A DNA stretch of 13,983 bases from CAYOHP01 sp964403795 [NCBI: uncultured bacterium]. GTDB lineage: Bacteria; Muiribacteriota; UBA6191; CAZXTJ01. The notes under the pieces were generated by a model that was not told where the DNA came from, made no database searches, and worked only from the letters and a program-made list of their open reading frames with translations. Numbering within the stretch: the stretch's first letter is position 1; each line of letters opens with the position of its first letter. The position numbers were made by a program, and so were the translations under genes. The stretch is from the NCBI GenBank assembly GCA_964403795.1, contig CAYOHP010000160.1:1-13983 (forward strand), in the 5' to 3' direction. Below, in pieces: positions 13,922-13,983 of the stretch.

Positions 13922-13983
13922 ATGAGCCTGGCCGACGTGCTCTCCGGCCTGGGCATGCGCCGCACCGCGGTCGCAGTGCCCGA
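13922..13983 (+). CDS. Start of an unidentified protein (3' end outside window)
   Basis: An ATG at 13922 follows GGGAG at six bases and opens a frame of 20 codons to the edge, beginning MSLADVLSGLGMRRTAVAVP. It is divergent from the envelope operon and has an AT-rich upstream region, both consistent with a real gene. A short helix followed by a hydrophobic strand recalls the N-termini of ATPase-fold proteins such as PilM, but 20 residues are too few for any assignment. Confidence 0.5.
   Translation, partial: MSLADVLSGLGMRRTAVAVP

Noticed and set aside
1-13983. Mobile elements, CRISPR arrays, tRNA or rRNA genes
   Set aside because: I found no transposase, integrase, spaced direct repeats, cloverleaf or conserved rRNA stretch by eye; composition appears uniform, giving no sign of recent transfer.

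Overview
The window is a GC-rich bacterial chromosome segment with G/C at nearly every third codon position and tightly packed genes. I count 13 complete protein genes and two that run off the edges. I see no tRNA, rRNA, CRISPR array, insertion sequence or phage gene. Signal peptides, a lipobox, a periplasmic-type c cytochrome and two type IV pilus retraction ATPases point to a Gram-negative, diderm organism. Prokaryotic RING-type fingers next to pilus ATPases fit a lineage such as Planctomycetota, Myxococcota or a related candidate phylum, but the sequence alone does not settle this.

Left part (1-5870): two mirrored pilus/RING modules. On the + strand, the C-terminus of a PilU-like ATPase is followed by a membrane-anchored TPR-like protein and then by a membrane protein with an N-terminal RING-type zinc finger (GTGA stop/start overlap). 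On the - strand, a protein made of three RING-type fingers is followed by a multi-pass membrane protein (ATGA overlap) and a full-length PilT. The two modules meet tail to tail with a 3-base gap. All four fingers share nearly the same cysteine/histidine spacing. A TerB-like gene runs divergently from the triple-RING gene. This mirrored PilT/U-RING-membrane arrangement is the strongest candidate for an undescribed system.

Middle part (5867-10332): a secreted proline-rich protein of unknown function lies next to an apparent - strand operon. That operon reads: class I cytochrome c (secreted), beta-carbonic anhydrase (probable lipoprotein), then a GIDE/BAM-domain membrane protein related to the non-RING part of the eukaryotic ligase MUL1. 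Hairpins lie just beyond it. A divergent + strand gene encodes a secreted protein with a His...Cys arrangement suggestive of a permuted papain-like hydrolase.

Right part (10335-13865): an apparent - strand envelope operon encodes a secreted beta-propeller-like protein, a LysM-M23 peptidoglycan endopeptidase and a secreted zinc-dependent phospholipase C-like protein with a long acidic/proline-rich tail. An AT-rich divergent promoter region with a palindrome separates it from the first 20 codons of a + strand gene that leaves the window.

Taken together, most genes are membrane, periplasmic or envelope functions: pilus retraction, wall and lipid remodelling, periplasmic redox/CO2 chemistry, and a set of ubiquitin-ligase-like (RING and GIDE) domains. 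No E1, E2 or ubiquitin-like gene is visible here.
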